Shown here: piece by piece, positions 8,728-17,020 of the stretch
Layout of the letters: each line of letters opens with the position of its first letter
How positions within the stretch are numbered: position 1 is the first letter of the stretch
The notes under the pieces: generated by a model
Seen by the model: only the letters and a program-made list of their open reading frames with translations
Told to the model about the DNA's origin: nothing
Database searches by the model: none
Program-made: the position numbers and the translations under genes
DNA from: Sphingobium scionense
Lineage (GTDB): Bacteria; Pseudomonadota; Alphaproteobacteria; Sphingomonadales; Sphingomonadaceae
DNA length: 60,232 bases
NCBI RefSeq assembly: GCF_014197035.1
Contig: NZ_JACIEU010000027.1
Location: 1 to 60,232, forward strand
Direction of reading: 5' to 3'

Positions 8728-10208
8728 CCCACGCTGCCTTCCAGGCTGATGCCGAGCAGCTTCTGCGCTTCCACCGCGAATTCCATCGGCAGTTGCTGCA
8801 GCACTTCCTTGGCGAAGCCGTTGACGATCAGGCTGACCGCGCTTTCCTGGTCCAGGCCGCGCTGCATCGCGTAGAAAAGCTGGTCGTCGCTGATCTTGCT
8901 CGTCGTCGCCTCATGCTCGATCTGGGCGCTGGGATTGCGCACTTCGATATAGGGCACGGTATGGGCGCCACACTGGTCGCCCAGCAGCAGGCTGTCGCAC
9001 TGGGTGAAGTTGCGCACGCCCTCCGCGCCCGGCGCGACGCGCACAAGCCCGCGATAGGTGTTGTTCGAACGCCCGGCGCTGATCCCCTTCGACACGATAG
9101 TCGAGCGGCTGCCCTTCCCATTGTGGATCATCTTGGTGCCGGTATCGGCCTGTTGCAGATTGTTGGTGAGTGCGACGGAGTAGAATTCGCCGACGCTATT
9201 TTCGCCATTCAGCACGCAGGACGGATATTTCCAGGTGATGGCGCTGCCGGTTTCGACCTGGGTCCACGACACCTTGCTGTTGCGGCCCTGACACAGCGCG
9301 CGCTTGGTCACGAAATTGTAGATGCCGCCCTTGCCATTCTCGTCACCGGGATACCAGTTCTGGACGGTGCTATACTTGATCTCCGCATCGTCGAGCGCGA
9401 CCAGTTCCACCACGGCGGCGTGGAGCTGATTTTCATCGCGCATCGGCGCGGTGCAGCCTTCGAGATAGGAGACATAGCTGCCCTCGTCCGCGACGATCAA
9501 AGTCCGCTCGAACTGCCCGGTATTTTCCGCATTGATGCGGAAATAGGTGCTCAATTCCATCGGGCAGCGCACGCCCTTGGGAATGTAGACGAAGGTGCCG
9601 TCGGAAAAGACCGCGCAGTTGAGCGTGGCGAAATAATTGTCGTGCATCGGCACGACCTTGCCCAGCCACTTCTTCACCAGATCGGGAAATTCGCGCACCG
9701 CTTCGCTGATCGAGCGGAAGATGACGCCCGCTTCCTCCAACTCCTTGCGGAAGGTGGTGGCGACCGAAACGCTGTCGAACACGGCATCGACCGCGATCTT
9801 GCGGCTGCCCTTCACGCCGGCGAGCATTTCCTGCTCGGCGATGGGAATGCCCAGCTTCTGATAGGTGGCGAGAATTTCGGGATCGACCTGATCCAGCGAA
9901 TCCAGCTCCACCTTCTTCTTGGGCTCGGCGTAATAATAGGCGTCCTGGTAATCGATCGGCGGGACGTTGAGCTTGGCCCAGTCCGGCGCTTCCATCTTCT
10001 GCCACATGGCGAAGGCCTTCAGGCGCCAGTCGAGCAGCCATTGCGGCTCGTTCTTCTTGGCCGAGATGAAGCGGACCGTATCCTCGTTCAGGCCCTTGGG
10101 CGCGAAATCCTGCTCGATGGCCGACGACCAGCCATGTTCATAGGTGGAGGCACGCTCGGCGGCCTCGAGCGCTTCCTGATTACGGACGGTGCTCACTTCT
10201 TCGGTCAT
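8724..10208 (-). CDS. sufB: SufB, Fe-S scaffold subunit
   Basis: The 494-residue core scaffold subunit on which new Fe-S clusters form. It has the long SufB N-terminal region (KNEPQWLLDWRLKAF, PPIDYQDAYYYAEPK), the beta-helix, and a cysteine in YLEGCTAPMRDENQLHAAVVE of the kind thought to receive sulfur. The ATG at 10208 overlaps the stop of the Rrf2 regulator (ATGA). Upstream in-frame codons lie inside that regulator and are ignored. It is the first structural gene of the suf operon. Confidence 0.96.
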   Translation of the reverse strand: MTEEVSTVRNQEALEAAERASTYEHGWSSAIEQDFAPKGLNEDTVRFISAKKNEPQWLLDWRLKAFAMWQKMEAPDWAKLNVPPIDYQDAYYYAEPKKKVELDSLDQVDPEILATYQKLGIPIAEQEMLAGVKGSRKIAVDAVFDSVSVATTFRKELEEAGVIFRSISEAVREFPDLVKKWLGKVVPMHDNYFATLNCAVFSDGTFVYIPKGVRCPMELSTYFRINAENTGQFERTLIVADEGSYVSYLEGCTAPMRDENQLHAAVVELVALDDAEIKYSTVQNWYPGDENGKGGIYNFVTKRALCQGRNSKVSWTQVETGSAITWKYPSCVLNGENSVGEFYSVALTNNLQQADTGTKMIHNGKGSRSTIVSKGISAGRSNNTYRGLVRVAPGAEGVRNFTQCDSLLLGDQCGAHTVPYIEVRNPSAQIEHEATTSKISDDQLFYAMQRGLDQESAVSLIVNGFAKEVLQQLPMEFAVEAQKLLGISLEGSVG

Positions 10209-10615
10209 GCCATTTCTCGTGTCAGGCTGGCGATGGTCACGTTCGCGAGCGCTTCGCGGATCGCGTTGTTCGCCAGATTCATGTGCGGACGGATGCGGCA
10301 ATCCTGTTCCAGATTGCAGTCATGCGCCCCCTGTTCGCTGCATGCGGTCATGGCGATGGGGCCTTCGACCGCCTCCACCACGTCCGCCAGGGTGATCGTC
10401 GCGGGCGGGCGCGACAGGCGCACGCCGCCACCGGTGCCCCGGCTCGATTCGAGCAGACCCGCCGCCGACAGCCGGCTCACCAGCTTCTGCGCGGTGGGCA
10501 GGGGGATGCCGGTTTCGGCGCTGAGCGTGGTCGCGTTCATCTTAGCCGCACCGCAGTGACGGGCGGCAGCAGACATCAGCACGACGGCATAATCGGCAAA
10601 GCTCGATAATTTCAT
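10205..10615 (-). CDS. Rrf2-family regulator (IscR/SufR type) of the suf operon
   Basis: A 136-residue winged-helix transcription factor. The N-terminal helix-turn-helix begins MKLSSFADYAVVLM, typical of Rrf2 proteins, and three cysteines (C92, C100, C106) form the C-X7-C-X5-C pattern that in this family can hold an Fe-S cluster, giving a readout of cluster supply. It is the first gene of the suf operon and overlaps sufB, so it very likely regulates itself and the operon. A perfect 8-bp dyad about 20 bp upstream is a plausible operator. Confidence 0.88.
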   Translation of the reverse strand: MKLSSFADYAVVLMSAAARHCGAAKMNATTLSAETGIPLPTAQKLVSRLSAAGLLESSRGTGGGVRLSRPPATITLADVVEAVEGPIAMTACSEQGAHDCNLEQDCRIRPHMNLANNAIREALANVTIASLTREMA

Positions 10616-10636
10616 GCGTGTTGCGAACCATTCTCA

Positions 10637-10659
10637 AATCGGATCGAATCAATCCGATT
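10637..10659 (-). promoter_or_regulatory. Dyad upstream of the Rrf2-suf operon (candidate operator)
   Basis: AATCGGAT and ATCCGATT form a perfect 8-bp inverted repeat with a 7-base spacer, 22 bp upstream of the regulator's ATG. Location and symmetry fit an Rrf2 dimer site overlapping the suf promoter. A partly similar sequence (ATCGGATTGAT...ACCGATT) lies at about 12048-12076 upstream of pyrD. Confidence 0.45.
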
Positions 10660-10718
10660 GGGCATGTGGTCCCACTCGGCCCCGGAATCAAGGCATTTTT
10701 CCTACCTTGAGGGTCTGT

Positions 10719-10877
10719 TTGGAAAATGCGCGAAAGAGCGCATTTTCAGAGCCGCACCGGCCCACACCCCCACCCGGCCACCCAGACATGGTATCCTGAT
10801 GGGCGGCCGGGTGGGGTTCAAACGAGTCACGGGCCTCGTTTGAAGGCTGGTGCGGATGCGCCAAAGGCGCATTCCAA
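10719..10877. repeat. Nested palindromic element (REP/MITE-like), about 159 bp
   Basis: The stretch between the suf regulator and the AraC gene folds almost completely on itself. Outer ends are TTGGAAAATGCGC and GCGCATTCCAA. Each arm carries its own hairpin (10722-10747, arms GAAAATGCGC/GCGCATTTTC; 10856-10872, arms ATGCGCC/GGCGCAT). Inside are 12-bp arms at 10768-10779 and 10805-10816, and a 10-bp-arm hairpin at 10817-10844 (TTCAAACGAG/CTCGTTTGAA). No coding frame is credible. The design suggests a dispersed non-coding repeat or miniature element; parts might act as a terminator. Confidence 0.6.
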
Positions 10878-10884
10878 ATAGCGA

Positions 10885-11825
10885 TCAGCTCAGCCGGTTG
10901 AGCACCGCGACATCGCCGCCCAGCGTGCGGCGGAGCAGGGTGAGCTGGACCACGGCGGTCGGCTCGGTCTGGAGCTGGTGCGGGGTCATGCCGATGAAAT
11001 GCTTGATCTCGCGGATGAAATGCGACTGGTCGTAGAAACTGCCATCGTCGCACAGCGCCTGCCAGCTTTCATGATCGAGCGCGATCCGCGCGCTGCAGCG
11101 CAGGGCGCGATATTTGCGGGCGAGCAGCTTGGGCGGGGCGCCATAGAGCTTGTTGGTGATGCGGGCGAGCTGGCGCGGGGACAGTTCGGTCATCTCGCTC
11201 AGCACGTCGATCCGGGGCGATCCCTCGCCGATCAGCCAGCTGTCGATCGCCCGCAGGATCGCCCAGGTCGCTTCGGGAAGCGGCTTGATGCGTTCGGCGA
11301 GGAAGGACCAGGTGAGCGCGGCCATGGCGTCGCCATCGTCCATGCGCTGCAACTGGGCGAGCAGGTCGAGAAAGCTGTCGTCCCGTTCCGCCGCCAGATC
11401 GCACAGCCCGTCCGCCAGCGTGTCGGCATCGCCGCCATGCAGCGCCAGCCAGCCGGCAGCAGCGACACACCCACCAGCCGGGTCGGCGCATCCAGTTCGA
11501 AACGGGTCGCCCCCAGAGTGGGACCGATCAGGCCGACAGCGGGCGGTTGCTGCACCGACCCGTCCTGGAAATGATAACGCCCCTCGCCCTTCAGCATCAG
11601 CCGCAATTGCGCGACATCGGCACGGGTGACGTCGGCATAATGGTCCGCAGCTACAGAAAATATGTAAAGCGAGCCGAAATAGGGCCGGATTTTTTCCGGT
11701 GGGGTGAAATAGCGCAGCCGGACCGGCCCTTGTTCGGCATCGACCGAATAGGACAATGGCCCGCGATTATCCGGCACCACCCCCCGCGCCGCACTTAGCG
11801 GCAGATCCCAATATTGCGGCCCCAT
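10885..11825 (-). pseudogene. AraC-family transcriptional regulator, frameshifted
   Basis: The N-terminal sensing half (from MGPQYWDLPLSAARG, ATG at 11825) and the C-terminal AraC DNA-binding half (ending at 10885, with SPRQLARITNKLYG and FYDQSHFIREIKHFIGMTPHQ) lie in different frames. They join smoothly if one base is restored near 11452-11456: ...VGVSLLP then GWLALHGGDADT... (CCGGC in place of CCGGGC would do it). As given, translation runs into a wrong frame. This is either a recent pseudogene or a one-base assembly error; the rest of both halves looks intact. The restored product would be about 313 residues. Confidence 0.75.
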
Positions 11826-11918
11826 ATGTACACCCCAGTGACGCCATTATGAGCGCGGGTTGCAACCGTGCAAGAGCCATGACGCCAGGGTACGTATTTT
11901 TCGCCACAGCGTTGAGGC

Positions 11919-11953
11919 AAAAAAATGACCCGGCAGCTTTCACTGCCGGGTCA
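11919..11953 (-). terminator. Strong intrinsic terminator on the minus strand
   Basis: TGACCCGGCAG and CTGCCGGGTCA form an 11-bp perfect stem with a six-base loop; on the minus strand it is followed at once by seven U residues. It is oriented to stop transcription coming from the pyrD side, yet no annotated minus-strand gene lies immediately upstream. Confidence 0.75.
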
Positions 11954-12060
11954 GGAAAAGGTCTCATCAGCCAAAATGGCCTAGAGCCTTCGGGTCGCAA
12001 CACGGCTTTAAGCCCGAATCGGTGGAAGATTATTGGACAGATCGGACATCGGATTGATCA
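11919..12060 (-). ncRNA. Candidate small RNA ending at an orphan terminator
   Basis: The 345-bp gap between the AraC gene (start 11825) and pyrD (start 12171) holds no credible protein gene but ends, on the minus strand, in a textbook terminator. Upstream of it are further short complementary segments (for example TTCGGG/CCCGAA around 11989-12016). The simplest reading is a transcript of roughly 100-150 nt starting somewhere before 12060; I could not fix a promoter, so the 5' end is approximate. I do not recognise a known RNA family. Confidence 0.35.
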
Positions 12061-12170
12061 AATCGAACCGATTCATGACGAATTATGTCATGAAATGACG
12101 TTCAGCAACGAATGTGGCCGCCACGCAACAGTGACTCGACGCACAACCGACGCGCTGGCATAGCGCGGCC

Positions 12171-13223
12171 ATGTCCTATCGCCTGATCCGCCCGCTCTTT
12201 TTCGCGCTCGATGCCGAGCGCGCCCATAATTTGTCGATCGCGCTGCTGCGGACGATGCCGACCCCCGCGCCGCTGAAGGCCGACCCGATGTTGATGCAGA
12301 CGGTGGCAGGCATCACCTTCCCCAACCCGGTGGGCCTCGCGGCCGGCTATGACAAGGACGGCCGGGTCGCGCACAAGATGCACGGCCTGGGCTTCGGCTT
12401 TGCCGAACTGGGCACCCTGACCCCGCTGGCGCAGCCGGGCAATCCCCAGCCGCGCCTGTTTCGGCTGGTCGAGGACAGGGCGGTGATCAACCGCTTCGGC
12501 TTCAACAATGGTGGCCAGGGCGCCGCCGCCGACCGCATCGCCCGCTATCGCCGGCCGGTGGGTGATGGACCGGTGATCGGCATCAATATCGGCGCCAACA
12601 AGGAGGCGACGGCAGCCGGCCGCGCCAATGCCGATTATGCCACCGGCGTCACCTGCATGGCACCGCTGGCCGATTATCTGACGGTCAATATCTCCTCCCC
12701 CAACACGCCGGGGCTGCGCGCACTGCAGGGCCGGGCGGCGCTGGACGATCTGCTCGGCGCGGTGATGGCGGCGCGGCCCGAAGGCGGCCCGCCGATCTTC
12801 TTGAAGGTGGCACCCGACCTGGAACCGGCCGATATCGAGGATATTGCTGCCGCCTGCATCGACCATCGGATCGACGCATTGATCGTGTCCAACACCACCA
12901 TCACCCGCCCGACGCTGCAATCGCCCCATGCAGGCGAGACCGGCGGCCTGTCGGGCGTGCCGCTGACCGACCTGTCGCTGGGCAAACTGCGCGACTTCCG
13001 CCGGTTGCTGGGCGACCGGTTGCCGCTGATCGGCGTGGGCGGCATCGCCAATGCGGATCAGGCCTATGCTCGCATTCGCGCCGGTGCATCACTGGTGCAG
13101 GTCTACAGCGCGCTGGTCTATGAAGGACCCTATCTCGCCAAACGAATCAATGCGGGGCTTAAGGCACTGATGGCGCGCGACGGCGTGCGGCATATTGGCG
13201 AAGTGGTGGGAATCGACGCCTGA
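12171..13223 (+). CDS. pyrD: Dihydroorotate dehydrogenase (quinone), class 2
   Basis: Oxidises dihydroorotate to orotate in pyrimidine synthesis, passing electrons to membrane quinones. The 350-residue protein has the class-2 N-terminal helix for membrane association (LIRPLFFALDAERAH), then the FMN barrel: GLAAGYDKDGR, FGFNNGG, NISSPNTPGLR (containing the class-2 catalytic serine region), and phosphate-binding IGVGGI plus GASLVQVYSALVYEGP. It begins at ATG 12171. It is divergent from the AraC gene and precedes the gamma-glutamyltransferase gene by about 70 bp. Confidence 0.95.
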   Translation: MSYRLIRPLFFALDAERAHNLSIALLRTMPTPAPLKADPMLMQTVAGITFPNPVGLAAGYDKDGRVAHKMHGLGFGFAELGTLTPLAQPGNPQPRLFRLVEDRAVINRFGFNNGGQGAAADRIARYRRPVGDGPVIGINIGANKEATAAGRANADYATGVTCMAPLADYLTVNISSPNTPGLRALQGRAALDDLLGAVMAARPEGGPPIFLKVAPDLEPADIEDIAAACIDHRIDALIVSNTTITRPTLQSPHAGETGGLSGVPLTDLSLGKLRDFRRLLGDRLPLIGVGGIANADQAYARIRAGASLVQVYSALVYEGPYLAKRINAGLKALMARDGVRHIGEVVGIDA

Positions 13224-13293
13224 TCCGTCCTTCCCGGGCATGATCGAGACAAGACGGGTTGCGAAACGAAATGCGAGCTTTAGGGTGCCGGCC

Positions 13294-15003
13294 ATGACGT
13301 CCCGCCTGACCGGCCTGCTGGCCCCCTTCGCCCTGATCGCTCCCATTGCCCTGGTGCCCGCGACCGCGCTGGCGCGCGATCCGGTGGCCTTGAATGCCAC
13401 CGTGTCCGCCGCCGATCCGCGTGCGGCGGCGGCGGGGCAGGAAATATTGCGCAAGGGCGGCAGCGCCACCGATGCGGCGATCGCGATGATGCTGGCGCTG
13501 AACGTGGTCGAACCGCATAATAGCGGCATCGGCGGCGGCGGCTTCCTGATGCATCATGACGGCGCCAGCGGTGTGTTGGAATCGATCGACGGGCGCGAGA
13601 CCGCGCCGGCCGCTGCCCGGCCTGACCGCTTCATGGGCGCCGACGGCAAGCCCCTGCCCTTCGTTCAGGCCTGGCCGGGCGGTTATTCGGTCGGCGTGCC
13701 GGGCAATCTGCGCATGGCGTGGGAAGCCCACAAGAAATGGGGCAAGCTGCCCTGGGCCGACCTGTTCCAGCCGGCGATCCGGCTGGCGGGCGACGGCTTC
13801 CAGCTGGGCGAGCGCACCGCCACGGCGCTGAAGGCGCTCCAAAATATCTGGGCCGATTTCCCGGAAATCCGCAGCTATTACTGGATCGACGGGCAATTGC
13901 CGGCGGTCGGCGCGACGCTGAAGAACCCGCCGCTCGCTGCCCTGTTCAAGCGGATCGCGGCAGAAGGGCCGGACGCCTTCTATCTGGGCGAGAATGCGCA
14001 GGCGATCGCCAAGGCCGTCACCACCGCGCCGCGGAACCCGGTGCCGATGACGACGAACGACCTGGCCAATTACCAGGTCAAGGACCGCAAGCCGGTATGC
14101 GGCCATTATCGCGTCTATACCGTGTGCGGCATGGGACCGGCATCGGCCGGCGGCGTCACGGTGCTGCAGATATTAGGCATGGTCGAACGCTTCCCGCTGG
14201 CGCAGTGGGGCAAGGATGATCCGCGCTCCTGGCACGTCATCGGCGAAGCGATGCAGTTGGCCTATGCCGATCGCGACACCTGGCTGGGCGACCCCGAATT
14301 CGTCCATGTGCCGATCGCCGGACTGATCGACCCCGCTTACCTCAGGCAGCGGTCGGGCGAGATCCGGCTGAACAAAGCGCTGGGTGCCTACAAGCCGGGC
14401 CTGCCCGCCGGGGCGCAGCCGCGCACCAGCGCCCTGCCCCAGCCGGAAAGCGGCACCAGCCATTTCGTCGCGGTGGACCGCAATGGCGACATCGCTGCCT
14501 GGACATCGACGATCGAAAGTTTCTTCGGTAGCCAGCTGGTCGCCAATGGCGTGGTGCTGAACAATGAGCTGACCGATTTCAGCTTCACGCCCGAGAAGGA
14601 TGGTGCGCCGGTCGCCAACCGGGTGGAGCCGGGCAAGCGGCCGCTGTCCTCCATGTCGCCGACGATCGTCTATGACGAAAAGGGCATGCCGATCTTCACC
14701 GTCGGCGCGGCCGGCGGCAAGACCATCATCATGCAGGTCGCCAAGGCGCTGATCGCCCATTTCGACTGGGGCCTGTCGGCGCAGGATTCGATCGCACTGG
14801 GGCTGGAATTCTTCAATGGCGACGGGCTGGTGCTGGAACAGGGGACGTCGCTGGAAGCGATGAAGGCGCCGCTGGAGAAGCTGGGCCACCGCGTCACCAT
14901 CTCGCGCCTGGGCCTCAAGGCCAATGCCGCCGAGCGCACCGCCGACGGCCACTGGATCGGCGCGGCCGACCCGCGCAGCCCCGGCGTGTCGCTACAGGAA
15001 TAA
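13294..15003 (+). CDS. ggt: Gamma-glutamyltransferase (periplasmic)
   Basis: An N-terminal nucleophile hydrolase that removes or transfers the gamma-glutamyl group of glutathione and related peptides in the periplasm. The start at 13294 places a signal peptide (MTSRLTGLLAPFALIAPIAL..ATALA) at the N-terminus; in-frame codons upstream would bury it. The 569-residue precursor should self-cleave before T388 in SGTSHFVAVD. Substrate-site features include the HNSGIGGGGF segment early on and RPLSSMSPTIVYD late, followed by the GAAGGKTI oxyanion-type glycines. Confidence 0.92.
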   Translation: MTSRLTGLLAPFALIAPIALVPATALARDPVALNATVSAADPRAAAAGQEILRKGGSATDAAIAMMLALNVVEPHNSGIGGGGFLMHHDGASGVLESIDGRETAPAAARPDRFMGADGKPLPFVQAWPGGYSVGVPGNLRMAWEAHKKWGKLPWADLFQPAIRLAGDGFQLGERTATALKALQNIWADFPEIRSYYWIDGQLPAVGATLKNPPLAALFKRIAAEGPDAFYLGENAQAIAKAVTTAPRNPVPMTTNDLANYQVKDRKPVCGHYRVYTVCGMGPASAGGVTVLQILGMVERFPLAQWGKDDPRSWHVIGEAMQLAYADRDTWLGDPEFVHVPIAGLIDPAYLRQRSGEIRLNKALGAYKPGLPAGAQPRTSALPQPESGTSHFVAVDRNGDIAAWTSTIESFFGSQLVANGVVLNNELTDFSFTPEKDGAPVANRVEPGKRPLSSMSPTIVYDEKGMPIFTVGAAGGKTIIMQVAKALIAHFDWGLSAQDSIALGLEFFNGDGLVLEQGTSLEAMKAPLEKLGHRVTISRLGLKANAAERTADGHWIGAADPRSPGVSLQE

Positions 15004-15049
15004 GCCAAGCGATCATGGCGCGCGCATCGCTGCGCGCGCCTGTCGCGCG

Positions 15050-15547
15050 TCAGGCGCCCTTTTTGAGGTCGAGCCCGGCGACGTTGAATTCGAACGGGAA
15101 GCGCTGATCCTTGGGGCCGACGGCGAGGTTTACCTTCACGCTCTTCGCCTTGGCGATCGCCTCATAGGCATTTTGCGAGGGCATGATCTCGATCCCGTCC
15201 TTCGCTTCGGTCATGCGCCCCTTCCAGCGATGGGCCTTACCGTCATCGGTGGTGGCATCGACCGCGCAATCGGACAGGTCGCACTGGAAGGGCGCGCCGA
15301 CCAGCTTCACCGTCACGGTCTTTTCGCCATTGGACATGGGCTGGACCATCAGCACCGAGAAAGTGTCGGCGGCGGTCATGGTCTGCACGCTGTTGGCACT
15401 GCCGATATAGGCGACCTTCTGGCTGGCGCCGGCGGTTTCATATTTCCAGACCTGGCCGATCTGGTCGCGCTGGGTCGGTTCCTTCTTGTCCCCACCCGAA
15501 CAGGCGGCCAGCAGGCCGAGGATGGCGAGGGGCATGATATGGCGCAT
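15050..15547 (-). CDS. Hypothetical lipoprotein
   Basis: A 165-residue protein with a lipoprotein signal, MRHIMPLAILGLLAACSGGD: the lipobox LAAC puts the acylated cysteine at about residue 16. The mature part is soluble, with two cysteines close together (CDLSDC, about 20 residues before KGRMTEAKDG) that could form a disulfide. No family is recognised and no function is claimed. The start at 15547 is chosen because it gives the signal peptide; an earlier in-frame codon adds eight residues. It is convergent with ggt. Confidence 0.7.
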   Translation of the reverse strand: MRHIMPLAILGLLAACSGGDKKEPTQRDQIGQVWKYETAGASQKVAYIGSANSVQTMTAADTFSVLMVQPMSNGEKTVTVKLVGAPFQCDLSDCAVDATTDDGKAHRWKGRMTEAKDGIEIMPSQNAYEAIAKAKSVKVNLAVGPKDQRFPFEFNVAGLDLKKGA

Positions 15548-15598
15548 TGTCGCATTCTCCTTGTCAGGCAAGAACGCTGGGATGCGCGGGAGTTTCCG

Positions 15599-16021
15599 TC
15601 AGGCGTAGCGAGCAGCGGTCTCGCGGATCAGGGCGATCATGTTGGGGATGCCTCCTGTGCGCTTCGATGTGAGATGATTTTCCAGATGAAAGCGCGTCAA
15701 AGCACCATCAATATCAACCGACAGAATATCCGCAGGTTGCTCATCTTGCACGGCCGCAAGAACGAGCGCGATTATGCCTTTTGTGATAGCAGACGTGCTA
15801 TCGGCCAAAAAATGCAAAGAGCCATCTGAATTACGGATTGGGTAAGTCCAAACTTGGGACTGACAGCCTCGAACCAAGGTCGAATCCGTTTTCAAGGCGG
15901 CAGGCATCGCTTCAAGCTTGCGACCAAGATCTATGATTAGAATATGTCGGTCATCCCGATCGAGGAATTCAAACTCATCATAGATGTCATCGAGGGAACG
16001 CTTGTCTGCCATCCGCGCCAT
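15599..16021 (-). CDS. sufE: SufE, sulfur acceptor for cysteine desulfurase
   Basis: A 140-residue SufE protein: it takes the persulfide sulfur from SufS and hands it to SufB. The acceptor cysteine is C53 in LVRGCQSQVW, and the domain also shows FLDRDDRHILIIDLGRKL and the ADSTSAITKGIIALVL segment. The ATG at 16021 follows a GGAG; another lies nine bases inside (16012). The open frame runs much further upstream but only through a sphingomonad palindromic repeat. It sits about 9 kb from its sufS partner, and the DNA is less GC-rich than its surroundings. Confidence 0.88.
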   Translation of the reverse strand: MARMADKRSLDDIYDEFEFLDRDDRHILIIDLGRKLEAMPAALKTDSTLVRGCQSQVWTYPIRNSDGSLHFLADSTSAITKGIIALVLAAVQDEQPADILSVDIDGALTRFHLENHLTSKRTGGIPNMIALIRETAARYA

Positions 16022-16100
16022 ATAGGCGAATTTACTCCGTCCGAAAGCCCCGTTCGCCCTAAACTCAAATGACACTACATTACTGGTCAAGAAAGTGAGG

Positions 16101-16126
16101 GCTTCGACAAGCTCAGCCCGAACGGG
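16101..16126. repeat. Sphingomonad palindromic repeat, single copy
   Basis: The 26-bp stretch from 16101 matches the family CTTCGACAAGCTCAGCCCGA..GGG that also occurs three times at 50667-50760. It lies between sufE and the last gene of the psp cluster. I recall this sequence as abundant in sphingomonad intergenic DNA. Confidence 0.65.
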
Positions 16127-16136
16127 GAAAAGCGGA

Positions 16137-16373
16137 TCAGAGATCGACGCCGGCGGCGATGGCTTCGAGCTTGCGGATGCGTTCCTTGAGATCGGCAACC
16201 TCGATCCGGGCGGCGGCCGAGGGCGGTGCGGCTTCCTCGGCCCGGCGCCCCAGTTCGGCACGCTTGAGGTCGAGCCAGCCATTCCAGCCGCGCAGCGACG
16301 CGAAGGCGACGATGGTGAGACCGGCGAGGCCGGCGGTGGCCATGGTCAGATAGAAGAGGGGATCCTGCATCAT
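16137..16373 (-). CDS. Small membrane protein, last gene of psp cluster (78 aa)
   Basis: A 78-residue protein: one transmembrane segment near the N-terminus (FYLTMATAGLAGLTIVAFASL) followed by a basic stretch and a C-terminal helix (VADLKERIRKLEAIAAG). The final part echoes the KERIxxLE heptad motif of the PspB-like proteins upstream, though the TD motif is lost. It is probably the most diverged member of the group and is likely co-transcribed with it (27 bp gap). Function unknown; an envelope-stress role is inferred only from position. Confidence 0.65.
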   Translation of the reverse strand: MMQDPLFYLTMATAGLAGLTIVAFASLRGWNGWLDLKRAELGRRAEEAAPPSAAARIEVADLKERIRKLEAIAAGVDL

Positions 16374-16400
16374 GTCCTCCCTGTGTTTCCCTTACCGCGA

Positions 16401-16652
16401 TCAGTCGCGGTCCTTGAGCTTCTCGAATTCGCGCTCCAGCGCGGTCGAACTGTCGGTGGCGAGCCGTTCCAGCACGGCGACCCGTTCCTTGAGCGCCTTC
16501 ACTTCGGCGCGGAGGCGTTCGGCCTCCGGATCGGGACCGCGCTGGATGAAATCCTCACCCTTGTGGCGGCGCACGACGCCATATTTGGCGCGGACGACGC
16601 TGGCGATGGCGGTGATCGCAACGATGGCGACGACCATTTCGAACGGGTTCAT
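16401..16652 (-). CDS. PspB-like small membrane protein (83 aa)
   Basis: The 83 residues comprise an N-terminal membrane helix (EMVVAIVAITAIASVV), a basic linker, and a C-terminal coiled coil containing KERVAVLERLATDSS. This motif is shared with the PspB homologue (RLQTVERIV..) and with three other neighbours, suggesting tandem duplication. The ATG at 16652 is chosen because it precedes the membrane segment; the longer open frame overlaps the upstream gene. It is expected to sit in the inner membrane with the coiled coil in the cytoplasm, like PspB. Confidence 0.7.
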   Translation of the reverse strand: MNPFEMVVAIVAITAIASVVRAKYGVVRRHKGEDFIQRGPDPEAERLRAEVKALKERVAVLERLATDSSTALEREFEKLKDRD

Positions 16653-16680
16653 ATCTGTCCTCCCTTGGGCGCGCGAGCGA

Positions 16681-16992
16681 TCAGTTCGCCGGGCCGCGCA
16701 GTCGCTCGATTTCGCGATTGAGCTGATGGCTTTCATCGGTGACGATCCGCTCGACCACGGCGAGCCGGTCCTTCATCGAGCCGATTTCGGCGCGCAGCTG
16801 GGCATTTTCCTGGCTGATCAGCTTGATGCGCTCGACCAGTTCCTCATTTTTCTGCGGATAGACCGCCTTGCCCCAGCTATTTTCCAGCGGGTAACCGTGC
16901 CGAATGCGGAGCCAGGTGGTAAAAACCCAACCCGCGACACCCAGTGATCCGACGATGACCGCGGCAGGCGCAAGAACTTCAACTGGAACCAT
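16681..16992 (-). CDS. PspB-like small membrane protein (103 aa)
   Basis: The 103 residues include a transmembrane segment (VIVGSLGVAGWVFTTWLRIR), a short conserved RHGYPLEN segment, and a coiled coil ending in RLAVVERIVTDESHQLNREI. GWxFTTWxRxRHGYPxEN is shared almost word for word with the next gene (17021-17311), so the two are close paralogues. The C-terminal ERIVTD motif links it to PspB. Gaps to neighbours are about 30 bp, consistent with one operon. Confidence 0.75.
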   Translation of the reverse strand: MVPVEVLAPAAVIVGSLGVAGWVFTTWLRIRHGYPLENSWGKAVYPQKNEELVERIKLISQENAQLRAEIGSMKDRLAVVERIVTDESHQLNREIERLRGPAN

Positions 16993-17020
16993 GATCTTTA
17001 CTCCCCTTGCCTGGTCAGCG

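Noticed and set aside
16022..16282. N-terminal extension of SufE
   Set aside because: The extra frame translates a sphingomonad repeat and part of the next gene; SufE homology begins after 16021.
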